Shown here: positions 1 through 14,570 of the stretch, piece by piece
Numbering within the stretch: the first letter of the stretch is position 1
Layout of the letters: every line of letters starts with the position of its first letter
Source of the DNA: Trogon surrucura
Taxonomy: Eukaryota > Chordata > Aves > Trogoniformes > Trogonidae
Assembly: GCA_020746105.1 (NCBI GenBank)
Contig: CM036620.1
Span: forward strand, 40,699,206 to 40,763,205
Direction of reading: 5' to 3'
Length of the DNA: 64,000 nt
Notes under the pieces: generated by a model
Seen by the model: only the letters and a program-made list of their open reading frames with translations
Database searches by the model: none
Told to the model about the DNA's origin: nothing
Made by a program: the position numbers and the translations under genes

Positions 1-3000
1 TATTATTAATTTGCTGACATAGCTTTCATATTACGACTCATAATTCTGTGAATTTGAAGTTTGCCTCATAAATCAGTAATAAAATATGCCCTCTTTTCAC
101 CCCTTTCATTTGACTAATTTTGTTGTACTTACCAGCAGTATAATTTCTGTCAGTTTTGAGGATTCTTGTATATATTAAAAAAATATCACTCTATCATTAT
201 ACAGACCCACAGAAAAAAAGATAGGGTCACAGGGCAGTGCAACATAGACATTTATCCTGATATACGCAGTCCCTTGGGTCTTTCTCTTTGCTTCTTGAAA
301 TAAAAGCCCAGGAAATAGTAATCTCTATTAATTTTTCTAGTACTATAAAATGAGCATTGACGTCTCTCTTCTGACCCTTAATTGACAGTGGCTGGTCTCC
401 TTTCTTTTTTTTCTTCCCAAAGCTTTAAACCACCAGCCAATTCAATGGGAGGTACCAGTTTCACTACTGTGTCTATGAAGTCTAAATGAAAGAAAAAGAC
501 AAAAAAAGGAAAAAGAAGTAATACAGGAATGTGACTGGTTTAGAAATAATCCTTAGCTGATCTCAAATAATACTGAGCTGGTTTTATATCTGCAGTAGTG
601 TGTCTGTGCTGGAAGTAATATGGGAAATAATAATGACTGCTACTTTTTGTAATTGCTGAAGTGGTCATTACTGTGTCTGTTACTGCTCTCTGGAAATCAG
701 GGACCAAATCTGAGTAAATATTAAGAACTTTGAATGTAAATCCAGACGTGCATCATTCAAAGAGGGACAGTTTTTGGAAAGAAAAATTGGTTAACTTAGG
801 GCTGATTTACATGATTATTCTTTGCTTGTTATTGTAGCCCAAGGCCAGGATTATAGTGCAAATTACAGAGAAAATGGAGAGCCCTGCACTCTGGTATTGA
901 CAGGAGGCCACGAGCCAACATTCAGAAGGAGTTTACACTGCTTATTCCAACAGGTGTACCTGCACAGGATGTTTGTAATTCATCTCTGCACTTCTTTAAC
1001 CTTTAGGTCTTCTTTCATCCTGGCATTTTGCATTTTCAGTAACATTTGTCGTACCAGAGAGTTTTGCTTAGGCCCATATCTTACTTTCTGGGAGAACGTT
1101 CCTTTTGTGTTGCCTGTAGTAACTGTGTGCACACCAATAATCTGGGTACTTGCCTTTTAAAAAAAAAAAAAAAAAGTAAAATTGTTCTAGATTCTAACCA
1201 CAATATATTCTCCTATTAGCCATTCCTGTTAGTCTTCTCCAAATGCAGGACTGTTGCTTTCCTATTTTTGTTTTATTTATTGAATGTCAACTTTTTTAAC
1301 AATTGCATCTCTGCATCTTCACCTTTGCAGAGACTGTGACACCAATTATATTTTTGTAATGCTTTTGTGATTGATTTCCAATTCTTAATTAATAGCAAAT
1401 TTAAAACTCGCCCAAACGTTCTAATGGAGATGCAGGTATTTTTTCATTGTCTTTCTGTTGAAATCTACTGCTTACAGACAGAAAGTGTTGAGCTGGTAAT
1501 CTTTTTTTTTTCCTTTTTTTTAGAGTTTTAACCTTTGTGGAAGTTTACTTGCTCTAGTCTCCTCAGCTTATTTTCAACTCTGGGAATAAGTAACTGTCTG
1601 GTGAGCTCTTCACTGGTGAATTACCACCTATTGCTGTTCTTAGAAAAAAATGCTTCTCTGCTACCCCTTCTTCATTTTTTCCCATTTTCCCCATGACTTA
1701 TGCAGCCAAGAAGGGCAATTCTCTATAGGCTGAGTTACCCAGTTCATTGAAGAGGGTGTATTTACAGCCCTCGCACAGTTTAAATTGGTTTCTGGAATGA
1801 AGACAAAAATACAATTTAAAAGCTAAACAGAAAAGGATAATTTTCCCTTGCCTGTTACTACTGTAATATGCAGCTGATTTTCTGAAACTTTTCTTGAATA
1901 AATGAAGCTGTGTTTCAGCCTTCTGAAAAAGGATCAACTCATCATCTAAAAATCATTTTCTCCGCATAGGATTCATAAGTCCTAAGGTTAAAGGCTAGTC
2001 ATTTATAGATTCAAAATGGAGCAGATGAAAGAGAGAGCTTTCTAAAAACAAACAAAATATGATCTCTAGAAATATGTCCTCTTACCTGAACGTAGGGCGT
2101 TTTTTTCTCTAGAGAACAGGTCTACATGAATGTAGAAGAAATTTTTAAAAATCTTTTTTAAATTCTGCTTTTACCAAAATCTTTAGGATGGATCAAATTC
2201 TGATTTTTTTTTTTTATTTTTTGAAGAATTCAGCAATAATTCCATTTGAATTAGTAATACATACTTGGGAAAGGCACTAGTTTTGAAGGAAAAAAAGAAT
2301 ACTAGACTACTATATGTATATTACTAAGGACAAAATTGACTTCACGATGTATTTTAGTTGGCCTTTGAGTGATGTAAGCAATAGATAAGAGACTAGCTAT
2401 ATTTGCTTTCATTAACTGTTGCTTTGCTTTGTTTTTTTTCTTCATTTTTTAGCAGGACTAAGTTGTAGTTATATATTCGGTCTTGATAGATGTTCCCTCT
2501 GGGAACCATGCAACTATGCTAAGATTCTTAGTTTTATATAGCATTATATCTCATAGACAGTACCTTGATTAAGATGAACCTTAATTAAGATAAATGGTGG
2601 CTGCTTAGTCATCTGTTTGGCATGGTGAGACACTCCTCTTCAGACTAATGCTAGAAATAATGAAGATTTTTCATTTTCTTAGTGAAAGTACAAATTAGAT
2701 TTGTGCAGGATTGTTGCCCACCTCTCCTGATAAGTGTACACCTGTAAGAAAGCAATAGTAAGCAATTTCATAACACAGATTTTTCTCTATAATGAAGTTG
2801 TATTATCTTCCCACTTATCTTATAAGGATGAAAGTCATCAGTATCTGTTCCAGGAATAACACTATTTAATCAGAGTTAGGCTTAATTGATACTAATGCAA
2901 GTAGTCTTCATTTTTTAATTCATAGAACAGTTGGAGACTGGTGTGTTTTGGGGGTTTTTTGGGGAAGAGATGACCCATTCAGAAATCAAGATAAATTGTT

Positions 3001-5270
3001 CAGTGGAGAAAAATCTCAGAATGTGCACATTATTTAAGTATGACATTTCATCTTGGTTAGCAGTATTGAACGCATAAGCTTGAATAACAATCCATAAAGA
3101 CACCATTTTTTCTCTACATCCATAGGTAAGTTTGGACCTTGTGCAATGAGAAAAATTGGAAAATAATCAATTCCTTAATATCATGTTTAAACTGAATAGC
3201 CTGTTATGCTTCTGGGAGTAATTTAAAATGACATGGTGTTACTGAGTTTTAAACTAAATGGTTCTCAATATTCTATTTAAAAGAATAAAGAAATAAATGA
3301 TCTATATGACCCAAAACTGCCACAGCAGTTACGTATGCATTCAATTTTTATACAAAACATGATTTTTTTTAAGCTTCCAGGGTTGCAGAGAAAGTCTTGT
3401 CCTTTTTCTGGCCTCTCAGTTTTTGCCTGGGTTCCATCTTTCCTCTTGCTCAATGCCTCAGACTTCTTCAAGGATATATACAGGAAAGATTTGACTCCAA
3501 AATAAGTCATGGAAAATAAAATACAACTCCCCAATAAGCGAAATATACACATATATTTCTGTTGATGCCATGGATTTGTTCTTATCCATATAGATATCAG
3601 AATTTATATCAGAATACAGACAGATCAATGAATAGCTTTTCTCCTGCTGCTGACTTACAATGCTACCTTTACTGAGGATGTCAATTTCTCCTCTTGTGGG
3701 CAATTATCTTACATTTTCAGTGTTTCCTTACACAAACAGCTTAATGTATGTAATAAAAATCATATACAAGTTCTTATGGTCTTCAAGGTTACTTTTCAAT
3801 AAATCAGTGCAAGTGATAAGTAGCCTGTAAAACACAGATCCAGCCTAATCACGGACCTGATTTATTATATCATCCTTGTTCAGAAGTAGATTATGACACC
3901 TCTTAATTTGTGTACAAACGCTTCCGTGGTCAGAAATACAAAGCAGACCATCAAATGTGGAAAATAAAATCCTACTTCAGAAAGACATCTTTTCTATTAC
4001 TGTTAAGTATCCAATTGCCTTTTTCACTGTGCTAGCATCATTTGAATCATTCAATGAAACACATGCAGTTTTTGCAAATCTGAAGTGTTGTTACTATAGT
4101 CATAGTATTAAATTTTAATGTTAATATTTTCGTGATATGAGTAGTCATACAAACAGTAAGTTATTAGGAATAAACAAACAATATAGCTATGTTCCTTGCT
4201 TCAGATTTGATTTAGAAATAACCTGTTAACAGATATGGAAAGAAAACAAGATTTTTTGGTTTTACATTTTATCATGTGTATAATCTTGGCTAGGTAGGAT
4301 TTTTCAAAGGATATTTTTGTACCATAAGCTTGAAGTAATTGAACAATTATCAATGATGATACCTAACTCTTGTAAAAATCTCTCAATATAGTTTTTAAGT
4401 TGTTTAGAGAAAAAATAGTCAAACAATATTTTGTTATATAATAATAAAATATTTTCAGTCCACATGATTCAAGTATGTTATATACACTTCAGGTTTAAAT
4501 AAAAAGCTGAACAGAGGCCAGAATTTTATGAAAATGCAGGCTTTATTACATTCTGCAACTGTGTGTCTTATGATTTATTTTTAACTATTTACCATTTAGT
4601 ACTAATTACTGTTTTGCTAAATGCACTTTTTGTGCCCAAAGATAACAAGAAGGAAAAGAATTATATAGCCTGAAAATTAAGAATCACTGTTACTTTGAAG
4701 TATTAGTAGAGAATTTGTGAAAGTTGTACATAGAAGAAAAAAAATATACAATCATTTAAATTTGACCTCTTTTTCTTAGGAAATACATGAAATACTTTCC
4801 CAGACTGCTTTATTCTTTTGGAATATTTGTTAAATATTTACACTCAATGATTCAGTTGCAAAATGAGATTGTACTGCAGGAGGCTCAGAAAATCAAATAG
4901 CTTTGAAGTCTGTATAAATATTTATTGGCCTTGGTTTATGGTAAATTACAATGAGCATATCATTAGAATTCATAAGTCTTGGCATATTTTTCTCTTTTAA
5001 GTGAAAGATGGAAGCACTAGCTACAGTTTTGTGCAGTGTAAGACAGGTAAAGGGAACAGCACAGTGTCCAGTTAGATTTTTATACGATTCCTAGGCTTCC
5101 CATTGATATCTACTTTGTAAGCAATATAATGTAACAAAGGCAGAACATTTTGTGGAAGTGCAGGGCTGAGTTGTAACCAAACAGATCTCAGAGGCAAGAT
5201 ATGTACTTTTAAAATAAAATATGGAAATCTCTTTCTAGTTCCTGACCTGCAGCCCTCATCTTTCTTGCAG

Positions 5271-5349
5271 GGGCTTTCTAATCTTCAATGCAGAGTAGCA
5301 CTTGGTATTTGATTGTAGCCTGAAGCACAAGCATTACTATTTCAGTGAG
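5271..5349 (+). other. candidate non-coding exon (splice-site pair only)
   Basis: A pyrimidine-rich acceptor ends in TTCTTGCAG at 5270. Seventy-nine bases later a donor reads GAG|GTAAAG at 5350. All three forward frames of the enclosed segment contain a stop, so it cannot be an internal coding exon; it could be a UTR or lncRNA exon. Such pairs arise by chance many times in 64 kb, so this is only a pointer. Confidence 0.12.
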
Positions 5350-8300
5350 GTAAAGCTTAATCTCTTCATCTTAAAGAATCTATTTCTAGAAGAGATGTGG
5401 TTTAGCAAGAAGGTTCAAAACAGCTGCATTTCCTAGTCCTATCAGGGCCTCAGAAAACCACACCGAAATAAAATGTCTCCCCACCACATTTCTCTGACCC
5501 CTGATATCTGGGCTGTGTTACAAAATATTTGCAGATGTTCTTTTTTTCTACCTGAAAATGTTATCCTCAGGTACTTGAAAGATTTACATTTATCTCTGAT
5601 TCCAGTGTATCTGGTAGCCTTAATAGACTTTATGGCACCAGTCGCGATATGCCGTATCTGGAAATGCTATATATTATGGACACATCTAGCAAAGCCATGC
5701 TTAAGAAAACAGATTATTTTTAAAAGCGTCAGTTGAACTACCTGTACATTTAGTCAGATTACATGTGCAAAAAGCTTGAACCCACTGAATCAGCTACACC
5801 CCAATAGTGCTAGGTGCACTGCACGTGCAGAGCAACCATTCAGCAGATGCAAAGCTGACCGTGCCTCCTTTTATACTCTCACACAGACCATGTGGACATA
5901 ATTTCCAGACAAAATTTGGTTGGACCCACTCTTCACAGCTCCATAAACATCTCGATGGGGCTGGAATACAAGATGCTTCAGTTATGGGTGACCCATGACT
6001 TTATGACAATGGGAAAGCAGGCAGGATACCCCTTAGCACTTCAGTTGATATTAGATTCATGTCTGAGCATTGGAACTGAGCCCCAGTGTGAGGACACCTG
6101 GTACAGGCACGGGCTGATTCCAGAAACTGTGCTGGAACTTCCCATGTATTAGTCATAGAAGGATACACAGAGAATCATATATATATGTCAGAATATGTAA
6201 TCTATATTTTTTTTACATACAGTCAAACTGTGTTCCTGTAGTGTGTGTTATCATTTTGTTTTTCTAACGTAATCTGCTATCTTGCATTAGAGGAAGCATG
6301 TGAGTAAAAGCAAGTATTAACTGAAAATGGCTTTGTACTTAAATCTTTCATCTTGGGAACATAATAATGAAAAATCATTTTATAAACTTCATCTATTCTC
6401 ATGAGATAATGAAAATTTATTGTTCTTACTAAGCAGAACAAAGAATTATACACGTAGTACTGAAAAAGCAAACTGATTTATTGGCTAAGTTTTACAAAAT
6501 CAAAGGAAATATAAAATAATATTACAAAAAGTTTTAAGATTTGAAGCAACATCTGTACACTTCTTTTTTTTCCCCGGGACCAGAGCTTGGTTTTAGTTAC
6601 ATTATTTGTTCATTCTTTTAATCTCACATTTCATTATTGCTTCCCTCCTATTCTTGGTATTGGACATACATGCTGTGCTGAGAATTGTCTGGAACATCTC
6701 ACTTCAGTTAAAAAAAAAAAGAAAAAAAATCTGCACCAGGTACAGGGCATGTTTTTGCATCTAGAAGCAGTGTTTAAAAAAATGTCATACTAAAGGTCAT
6801 AACACATAATTTTGCAGGAAGGCTGAGCGAGGTGGTTCTAGTTCTCCTTGCTTGCCTGTGTAGTAAAGTACTAAATTAAAAAGCCAAGAGACCACAAAGA
6901 GATCCAGGCAAGAACTGTCAAGAGGATTCTCCTAGAAACACGGTACTTTTGACAAAAGGGTAAGGTATTAAAAATATTTTTCACCACTTTGAGATGTTAA
7001 CTAATAAAGACAAAGTAAAAATTTAAGGTATTTTTCTCAAATTCCACCAATTTAGAGGATTTGAAGGCTTTTGAAAGAAAAGGGAGACAGGCTGTCAAAA
7101 AAAAATGTATGAAAAAGTGTCATTGAAGGCAAAGTATTTGAGGAAAAAATACCAATATGTTTAGGCATCCTGTGGTGGTCTTTTTATCCTTCACTTCTCT
7201 GTCATATATTTGATATAATCTTCCAGTGTTTCATGATGTTTAACAATTCAGTTGTTCCGAGCTCTGAGTGCTAACTCCGTAATTTTCCTAGTTTTTTGCA
7301 AGCTGCTTGCACATGCTGAAAATTTGAGAACAAGTACCCTGCAATTTGGGTAAGAGAAGTTCAGAGGTCTATACAAAGCAATGCCCTCAGGAAGCTCTCT
7401 TTGGGACTCAGATCAATTGCTTTTCAAGATGGAAGTCTTTTACTAGGAATGTCTCCTCCTGTTTTCTCTCTGAAAAAGGGGAGCTCGTTGGCAGCCAATT
7501 CCTTGGCAGCCATTTCCTTGCAGTCTTTCCTGGTTCACGGTCAAGAAAAATTCTCCGGTACTCTGTGCCCTTGGCATTTTAATCTCCTGTGTATGTTTAC
7601 ATTGCCCACTTTTGCTTTTACATTGAATTGCTCCTGCCTTCTTTTCCCCTCCTGTATAGAACTATCTTTGTTGGTTTGGGCCACTTCTTTCACCCCACCT
7701 GTATCAGGCTAAAGCAGATAAGGATTTACAGTATTTATCTTTGAAATCAAAGTAGTTGATACATGTACAGGACAATGTTGTCCTGTATTTAGCTTACTAC
7801 ATATAATTTTATAAAATACTTTAGGATATTGGAATACCTCACAGATTTTTAAGCAATTTAATCATACAGTTCATACACTTTTTTGTTTTTATTTTTTTTA
7901 AGACTATCTTTTCTTGATAAAGTGTATCTGTGAACACTGGCATTTTATTCTGCTCTTATGGCACATCTTATTTTTTGGTTTTTTGTTTTCCAGTGCTCAT
8001 GTTGACCAGAATGCCATGTACTATTAATGTTACTGTGATGAAGTTTTCCAAGGTCCACATATTTATGTGTTTATGATACTTGCAGTACTGTAGTATCAGT
8101 CAGTAGAGGATTACACAATGAAAAATATAGTAATTTAAAAATCTATACCTCTACATTAGATAACGAATTGTCATGGTCTCTAAAATTCTTTGTGGTTAAG
8201 GCGTAGAGGAAAGTATCAGAAAGAATCTTATTGCTGTTGGCTTTCACTTCCATAACGCAAATTGCATGAGAGCAAATTCCGCGAGAAATTACCTGTATCT

Positions 8301-9796
8301 TTATCAGTGTCTCTGCACAGTCAAGCTCTGGAAAGTACATCTGGCTAATACTTTTGTCAGTTCTTCGGAGCTCTGAGAGATGATCATTAAGGCAAGGACT
8401 ACTTTCATTCACTTTCACAGTGCAGCAATGTTACTGAGGCTCAGTTATTGCTATAAACAGTCATTTAATTTACAAACACTGATACCGTGACAGACAAAAT
8501 GAGTTGTCTGTCTGTCAGACTGGTGATGTGGCTTTGTTGCCATTGTGATGGAGCTTTGTGCATTCACATCGAAAATGATAATTTTGTACTATTTCAAGCC
8601 TTGTTCTAAACATGTTCTTGGAATAATTTTCACCATCTGTTCCAAATTTATCTGATTGTTTCAATAAGTCTGATAGAACAGCAGATGACATCTGTGAATG
8701 CTTTGCCTCTCACAACCAATCAGCTAAAATCAACTCAGAAAAAGCATCTGCCACTGTCATAGCACAGATTTAGTAGAGGAGTTGTGGGTCACAGATTTGT
8801 TTAAATGAGTGAGAAAAGGACTGGAAGAAGTAAGTAACAAAAGAAATCTTTTGGGGGATAGAATAGACATATTTATTTAAACCTGATAAAATCATTACTT
8901 CACAGTCTCGTGTGTAGTTTTTTTTTAGAAATGACAAATTTTTGTCATTCTAAGTAATTCACAATCTTTTGCATTTTTTGCTTGTGTGGGGAATTTGGGA
9001 GGAAGGAGACTAGATGTGATGCTTTCAGGATGGGAACAAGGTTTTTGCAGTATTAATTTGAGCCTTAGCCAGAAGAAAGTAGGAGAGGAATGACAATGAA
9101 TACACTTAACAAACAACAACAACAAAAAAAATCCCAGCATCCCTCCCACCCGAACAAAACAAAGCAGTCCATGCCAGGACCTACGATAGGGGAGGCTGAT
9201 GCAACTGGCCAGACTGTTGTTAGTTATCTCTCCTAGCATGCCAAATAAGACATCTCTGCTGGATGTTTTCAAAGTAGGGTGTTGCTCTCTAAATCTATTA
9301 ATTGGTGACATATACACTTTTGATCTTGAAGAGTCACAGTTCTGCTAGATAGTTGTTCTGGCTCAAGTAAAAGGAACTGAGGACAGTAAATAAAGAAATA
9401 TATCCATAAACAAGAGAAGTCAGTGTCGCTTTTTTAAGATTAGCAAGAAGACAGTGACTCAATTATATGTGCCTTGGGGTTTATCTGTCTCTTTGGATTT
9501 TGTATAAAGTTTTCATACAGGTTTAAATAAAATCAGGACAGCAGAGTAGTCCTTTGAACTCTTCCCCAATGACATACTGAATTGTCACAATTACAGCCTT
9601 TGCACTGGATAAGTAGATACCTGGTGTCTCCTTTGTAAATACCCAGCAGGTGGAATTTAGAGCAAGTGCAGGCTAGATTTGTATAAAGAGCAAGCATTAT
9701 TTCTTATTGTTGTTAAAAATCAAATTCTCATTCTTCAAGTTGTTCTAAAACTTCACAAAACGTAACAGGGATATTTATTTTGGTAGCTACGTTGTC

Positions 9797-9819
9797 TTTT
9801 TTTTTTTTTTTTTTTTTTT
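9797..9819. repeat. poly(T) tract, 23 nt
   Basis: Uninterrupted run of about 23 T, the longest homopolymer noticed in the window. Read on the minus strand it is an A run, but no SINE-like body or flanking duplication is visible beside it, so it is called a simple repeat and not a retroposon tail. Confidence 0.85.
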
Positions 9820-10552
9820 GTCTTGGGGAAAGCTGTTGACTTTTCCAGCAGATAAGATTTTGCCTTTCGTGGATATCCAGCATAATTTAGTGAGGATTTG
9901 AGTTATGAGAGGTGGGACAATAGGGCGCTGCTCAATGTGGGATTGTTTTTAGGGGAATATTATTTCTACATACAAATTATTAGTCCCTATTGCCTTCATA
10001 TAGCTCTACGTGATAGAAGCAAGGCAGAAACTACACTGTTGTCTGAAAGCAGTAGTAGAGCATCTAAAATTTTGGAAGGTGAATCTATTAGCTTTTGGAT
10101 GGGATTGCTATTGGCTCTGCTCAGTATGCACTTGCCCCGGGAGCCTCTGCAGACTCACAGATAAGAATGACTGTCCATGTGAAGCCACAGTAACCTAAAT
10201 CAGCAGATGCTGTAAATTTACAAGAAAGACATTCTGTACCAGCTAAAACTCCTGAAAATATCGATCTTTTGACTGTCCGGTATGCTTCCTTCATTTTTCT
10301 TTAATCTTTGTTATTTTTCTCTTATCTTTTAAGTGAGGACTTGGTGATTAGTAGATAATCTATTTCTTTATTATTCTTGTTGACCTTATAGTTATTCTCT
10401 TAATTTCAGCTGTGCTGTGTTTTGTACTGGCTGTTTAACTCAAAAGCAAAATCTGAAGAAGTTTAATGAAAAATTAGCCTTCAGAGAAAACTTCCAGTCA
10501 ATTTCAATATAGTGCTTCTGTACAGCAGGTTTTCTGTGAACGTGTTCTCACA

Positions 10553-10875
10553 AAATCATAGAATGTTAGGCGTTGCAAGGGACCTCTGGAGATCATCTAG
10601 TCCCATCCTCCCGGCCAGAGCAGGATCACCTGGCACACATTGCACAGGATGATATCCAGGTGGATTTTGAATATCTCTAGAGATGGGGACTCCTCAACCT
10701 CCCTGGGCAGCCTGTTCCAGTGCTCTGGTACTTCGTTTGTTGAAATTTGTGTCTGTCACCTCTTGTCCGGTCACTGGGCACCACTGAAAAAAGGCTGTCC
10801 CCATCCTTCTGATACCCACCCTGTAAGTATAAGCAGTGATAAGATCCCCCCTCAGTCTCTTCTCACATAAAAGGA
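10553..10875 (-). mobile_element. CR1 LINE, 3' fragment
   Basis: On the minus strand this reads as the last part of CR1 ORF2 followed by the CR1 3' UTR. The 3' end is at the left, with TCATAGAATG and then the typical GGGACCTCTGGAGATCATCT block. The 76-codon plus-strand frame here is antisense to ORF2. The minus-strand remnant (10694-10903) begins in unrelated sequence and carries frameshifts. The copy is 5'-truncated at about 10875, where an A/T-rich patch starts. It is several hundred bases long against about 4.5 kb for a complete element, and cannot move by itself. Confidence 0.93.
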
Positions 10876-13800
10876 ATATTTTTTTTTTCCTTTCTCTTGG
10901 CACTTGTTTGGAACACTGTCATTTAGGTAGTAACTTCTCCTGTAAAGATACTAAGCAAGATCTTTAGAATTTCTTCTGAAATATCTGTAGGAGAAAAGTA
11001 TCACATCGGGTTTTGTTTCCTTAAACAAACCCAGTCCTGACATTTTCCTGTGCATCCGAACCCAGACCTTAAAAAAACTTCAAGTGAGGTTCTGTTAATT
11101 AGTAGAATATCACTATTGAACACTGCCCACCTGCTTCCTCCAGCAACATGTTTCACCAAGAATATTAACTGAATTAGAGAATAACTGAATGCCTGCAGCT
11201 AACAAGATTTTTCATGTAGCTTCCTTGCTTTACAAAGGCTTGAATTTAACCAAGATAACTAGTTCCTGATCCTGGGAGTTGTGCTTGTCTAAGCAGCCCT
11301 GGCGAGGAGTTGAACTATTCAGATGAGAAAGAACAGAATTGTGAGGTCTTGTTTCTTCTGTATTATGTGACTAACTTGAAATTCCTCACAGTAGAAATAA
11401 AAAAATAACCCATACACAAAGTCTATGTTACCTTTAAGGCAAATGCTTAAATTGAAGCTAAGTAGACGGAAGGTATTATGGAAATTGTAGGGCTAACTCA
11501 CAGGTATTGCACAGGCCAGTCATAAAAGCTATCCTAGAGCCTAAATGAGCGGCGATAGCTGAAGCTGTGTGACAGCACTCTGAGTTAGGTTGTTTCCTTC
11601 AACAAAATAATAAGTCTTTTGGTTTTTAATAATGCCTATTTGCAGGGATTTAAATGAATACATCTCAGAAAATGTCAATATCATTTGAAACGTCAGTGAT
11701 TACAATGTACAACAACTTATATATTACTCTTCATTTGAAATACATCAATTTATTATATTGGTATTCCAGGCACCCAAGAACTTTTTTTTTTTTTCTCTTT
11801 AGAAGTGCACAAGTGAAAATTTTCAGTTGGTATCACCATATATTCCTCTTCTCAGTGATGAAAGTCCCTAGAATCTAGTCAAGTTGTAATTGTAAGATGT
11901 ACGTGCAGCTAATCTGTGAAGAACACAATGTATGTTATTATATTATGACTCATTATGTCTTGAATTGATGAACTGCTTTCAAAATAATCCATATATACAG
12001 TTCCTCATACTAAAACTGTTTGACCTCTATGAGATATCCCGTGAGAAGACAGTTAAAGCATGGAAGTTTGGTTATAAATTTTTGGGAACATGGTAGAATC
12101 TCTTACTGGTTGCTGTGGGTGATAAAACAATATAGTGTTGTTGAGTAAGAATATAGATGATGCAATACTGTGATAACTTCTAGAAAATACTGATTTTTAA
12201 TTAACTCTTGCAAATTAATGTATGGTGATGCAAGCAAGAAATATTTGAAAAGATGATGTTACAAAAGCTATGATGTGGCATTACCTTTCCCTTTCATCAA
12301 AGGAATATTTAAGTTTTGGGGAAGAAAAGCAACAGACAATCCAGGCACACTGTTTTCAAAATAAAAAGCATATAGGTAAAGAATGATATCTGTAGTACAG
12401 AAAACTTTTAACCCTTTATTTCAACAGTACCTATCTCCTTTCTTGTTGCAGTGGCTAAAAATACATTTATTTTTTCACTCAATTTAGACTGGCAGCAAAC
12501 ATTTATGTGAATTACTGAGTCTGATATCTAATTAACACACTCTTTACAGGTTTAATGAGCAGTGATAAATTTCTGTCCTTTCTTTGGCACATTTTAATTA
12601 GTTGTAATTATGAGTGGAGTGACCTGAAAAGCTTGTTGTCCCATGGCTTCATAATAAATTTGTGTAATTCATATGTGTAGGGACAGAATGAATTTTTATG
12701 GAATTGAAAAATCCAAAGGTTATTTAAACCACTACATCAGTCATATAACATCCTTCTGTAAAACTCAGGTAAGCAAAACATTTTATATAAATATTTGACT
12801 ACTTTGCAGGTGATGCTTCATAAATTAAATTTACTGTCTTTTCTTGTCTGAAGAATAAATAAGCATTGAAATCTACTTCATTAGTTGCTCATGACTGAAA
12901 CATCGACTACTGACATTCATCTTTAGTGACAGCATACATTTCAAGAAGAAAGAGTGTGTGTTTAAAATATTTACAAAGATTTTTAGCACTGAAGAGTTGA
13001 AGTGAAATTCAAACAAATGAAAATATAATTAAGATGACAATACAAATACAAAGTGTTTTCCTCACTAGAGCCATCCTACAAAAGTAAAGATGGATAAAAC
13101 TTTCTAACAGTCAAGACTACTCTTTCTTCACAGCGAGTTTTGCAGTCTCTAGAAAAAGACATGAAAAAACTGTCAATGATACTAATACAAATTTACAATA
13201 ACTAACACAGCATGTGAAAGTAACTGAAAAGGTAGACCGTTAGAATAACAGTGTATTTCACAAAAAGTATAAAAAAGAAACGTGATAATATTTTATAACA
13301 ATCTCAGCCATGACCTGTACTTTGATTAAAAAGATATAATGATGGGACCGTATCATTTCTTTCCTGTAAATTTCACTTCTTGTATGAGAAACAAGGGCTG
13401 TTAAAGGAGGGCATGCTGAGTCAGGGTTAAAACCGTTGAGGCCCAACTTTGTGAAGCTCTTATTGCATTTGGGAGCTGATGGGAATCCAAGGCATAAGGC
13501 ATCCTGCAGAAGTCACTGCTCTTCAAGCTGTGAAGGATGATGGCCTTTTCACAAGGACATGGATCTCCCTGTAGCACTAGTTTTTTGACATCTTTCATCC
13601 TAACCCCCCGAGTCTGACAGCTACTACACCACCATGCAGAAGAGCTGAAGATATCAAAGAAAAGAGAGAATAGGTGGGGATTTTTTTGACAAAAAAAAAA
13701 AAAAAAAGTGAAAAAGGAAGCAAAAGAAATATCCCTTGTTAATATGAGAAAAACGTGAATAGTCTGTATTAAGGGTGGCTGAAATATTTATAGTCAGAAC

Positions 13801-14119
13801 AGTGTCTAAGTGTGTCTGTTTCCATGATTTGGGCTCAAACACTCTTTCTTGCACTTACCAAAGCAACAAACAAATCCCTGGCTTCTGTGTTAGTAGCAGA
13901 TTGATGATTCCTTTAGTGTCTCTTCTTATTTTCATGTAAAACGACATAGCTTTGGGCAGCTTCTGCTGAAGAAGGTATTTCATGATAAAATTACTGAATA
14001 AGGTCTTCTGTGAACCTGAACCTCATACATGGCAGCCTGTGAATGGTAGGACTGGAAAGGGAACAAATACCTTGGTCTTCCTAATTCTGCTCTTTCTTTC
14101 TAATCCTAGACCCTTCCTT
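10876..14119. other. AT-rich unique DNA
   Basis: About 3.2 kb between two CR1 copies. Only short, unrecognised open frames are present. An A run of 17 lies at 13691-13707. I see no RNA gene, terminal inverted repeat or LTR. Confidence 0.6.
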
Positions 14120-14570
14120 AGAAGGGCAATGAAACTGGTGAAGGGTCTCAAGAACAAGTCTTATGAGGAGCAGCTGAGGGACTTGGGATTGTGTAGTCTG
14201 AAGAAAAGGAGGCTGAGGGGAGACCTTATCACTCTACAACTACCTGAAAGGAGATTATAGAGAGGTGGGTGTTCGTCTCTTCTCCCAAGTAACAGATGAT
14301 AAGACAATGGAAAATGGCCTCAAGTTACATCAAGGGAGGTTTAGGTTAGACATTAGGAGAAACTTCTATGTAGAAAAGGTTATCAAAGACTGGAACAGGC
14401 TTCCCAGGGAAGTGGTTGAATCATCACTCTTGGATGTATTTAAAAGCTGTCTAGATCTGATGCTCAGGGACATGGTTTACAAATAGACCTGGTAGAGTTA
14501 GATAATGGTTGGACTTGATGATCTTGAAGGTCTTTTCCAAGCATAATTTTGTGATTCTGTGATTCTAATC
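14120..14570 (+). mobile_element. CR1 LINE, 3' fragment
   Basis: Plus-strand CR1 tail. The end of ORF2 is split over two frames: 13982-14260 gives [20 protein letters not shown] then [12 protein letters not shown], and 14265-14486 gives [14 protein letters not shown] then [18 protein letters not shown]. The frame change lies at about 14250, at the end of the GDLI segment. The 3' UTR closes with GGTTGGACTTGATGATCTTGA and two TGTGATTCT-type octamers at about 14550-14569. It belongs to the group whose ORF2 tail reads SSLLDVFK and whose 3' UTR reads GACTTGATGATC, like the copies at 27901 and 61069. It is dead and 5'-truncated. Confidence 0.95.

Larger units (their letters stand above)
1..10552. 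other. AT-rich non-coding DNA, no recognised gene
   Basis: About 10.5 kb without a recognisable gene or interspersed repeat. Open frames are short, none resembles a known protein, and the longest (112 codons at 822-1160) runs into an A tract at 1159-1175. Visible low-complexity spots are that A tract, an A-rich patch near 6710-6728, a CAA-type run at 9109-9130 and a long T run at 9797-9819. A somewhat GC-richer patch at about 5800-6140 carries two overlapping frames that I do not recognise. A possible splice-site pair at 5271-5349 is listed separately. Confidence 0.6.

Noticed and set aside
822-1160. 112-codon plus-strand frame
   Set aside because: No recognisable domain, codon content follows the AT-rich background, and the frame ends at an A tract.
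5807-6152. Two overlapping frames in a slightly GC-richer patch as a host exon
   Set aside because: Neither translation is recognisable, no convincing splice sites bound them, and the two frames compete.
9797-9819. Poly(T) run as the tail of a minus-strand SINE or processed pseudogene
   Set aside because: No SINE body, gene-like sequence or target-site duplication next to it.
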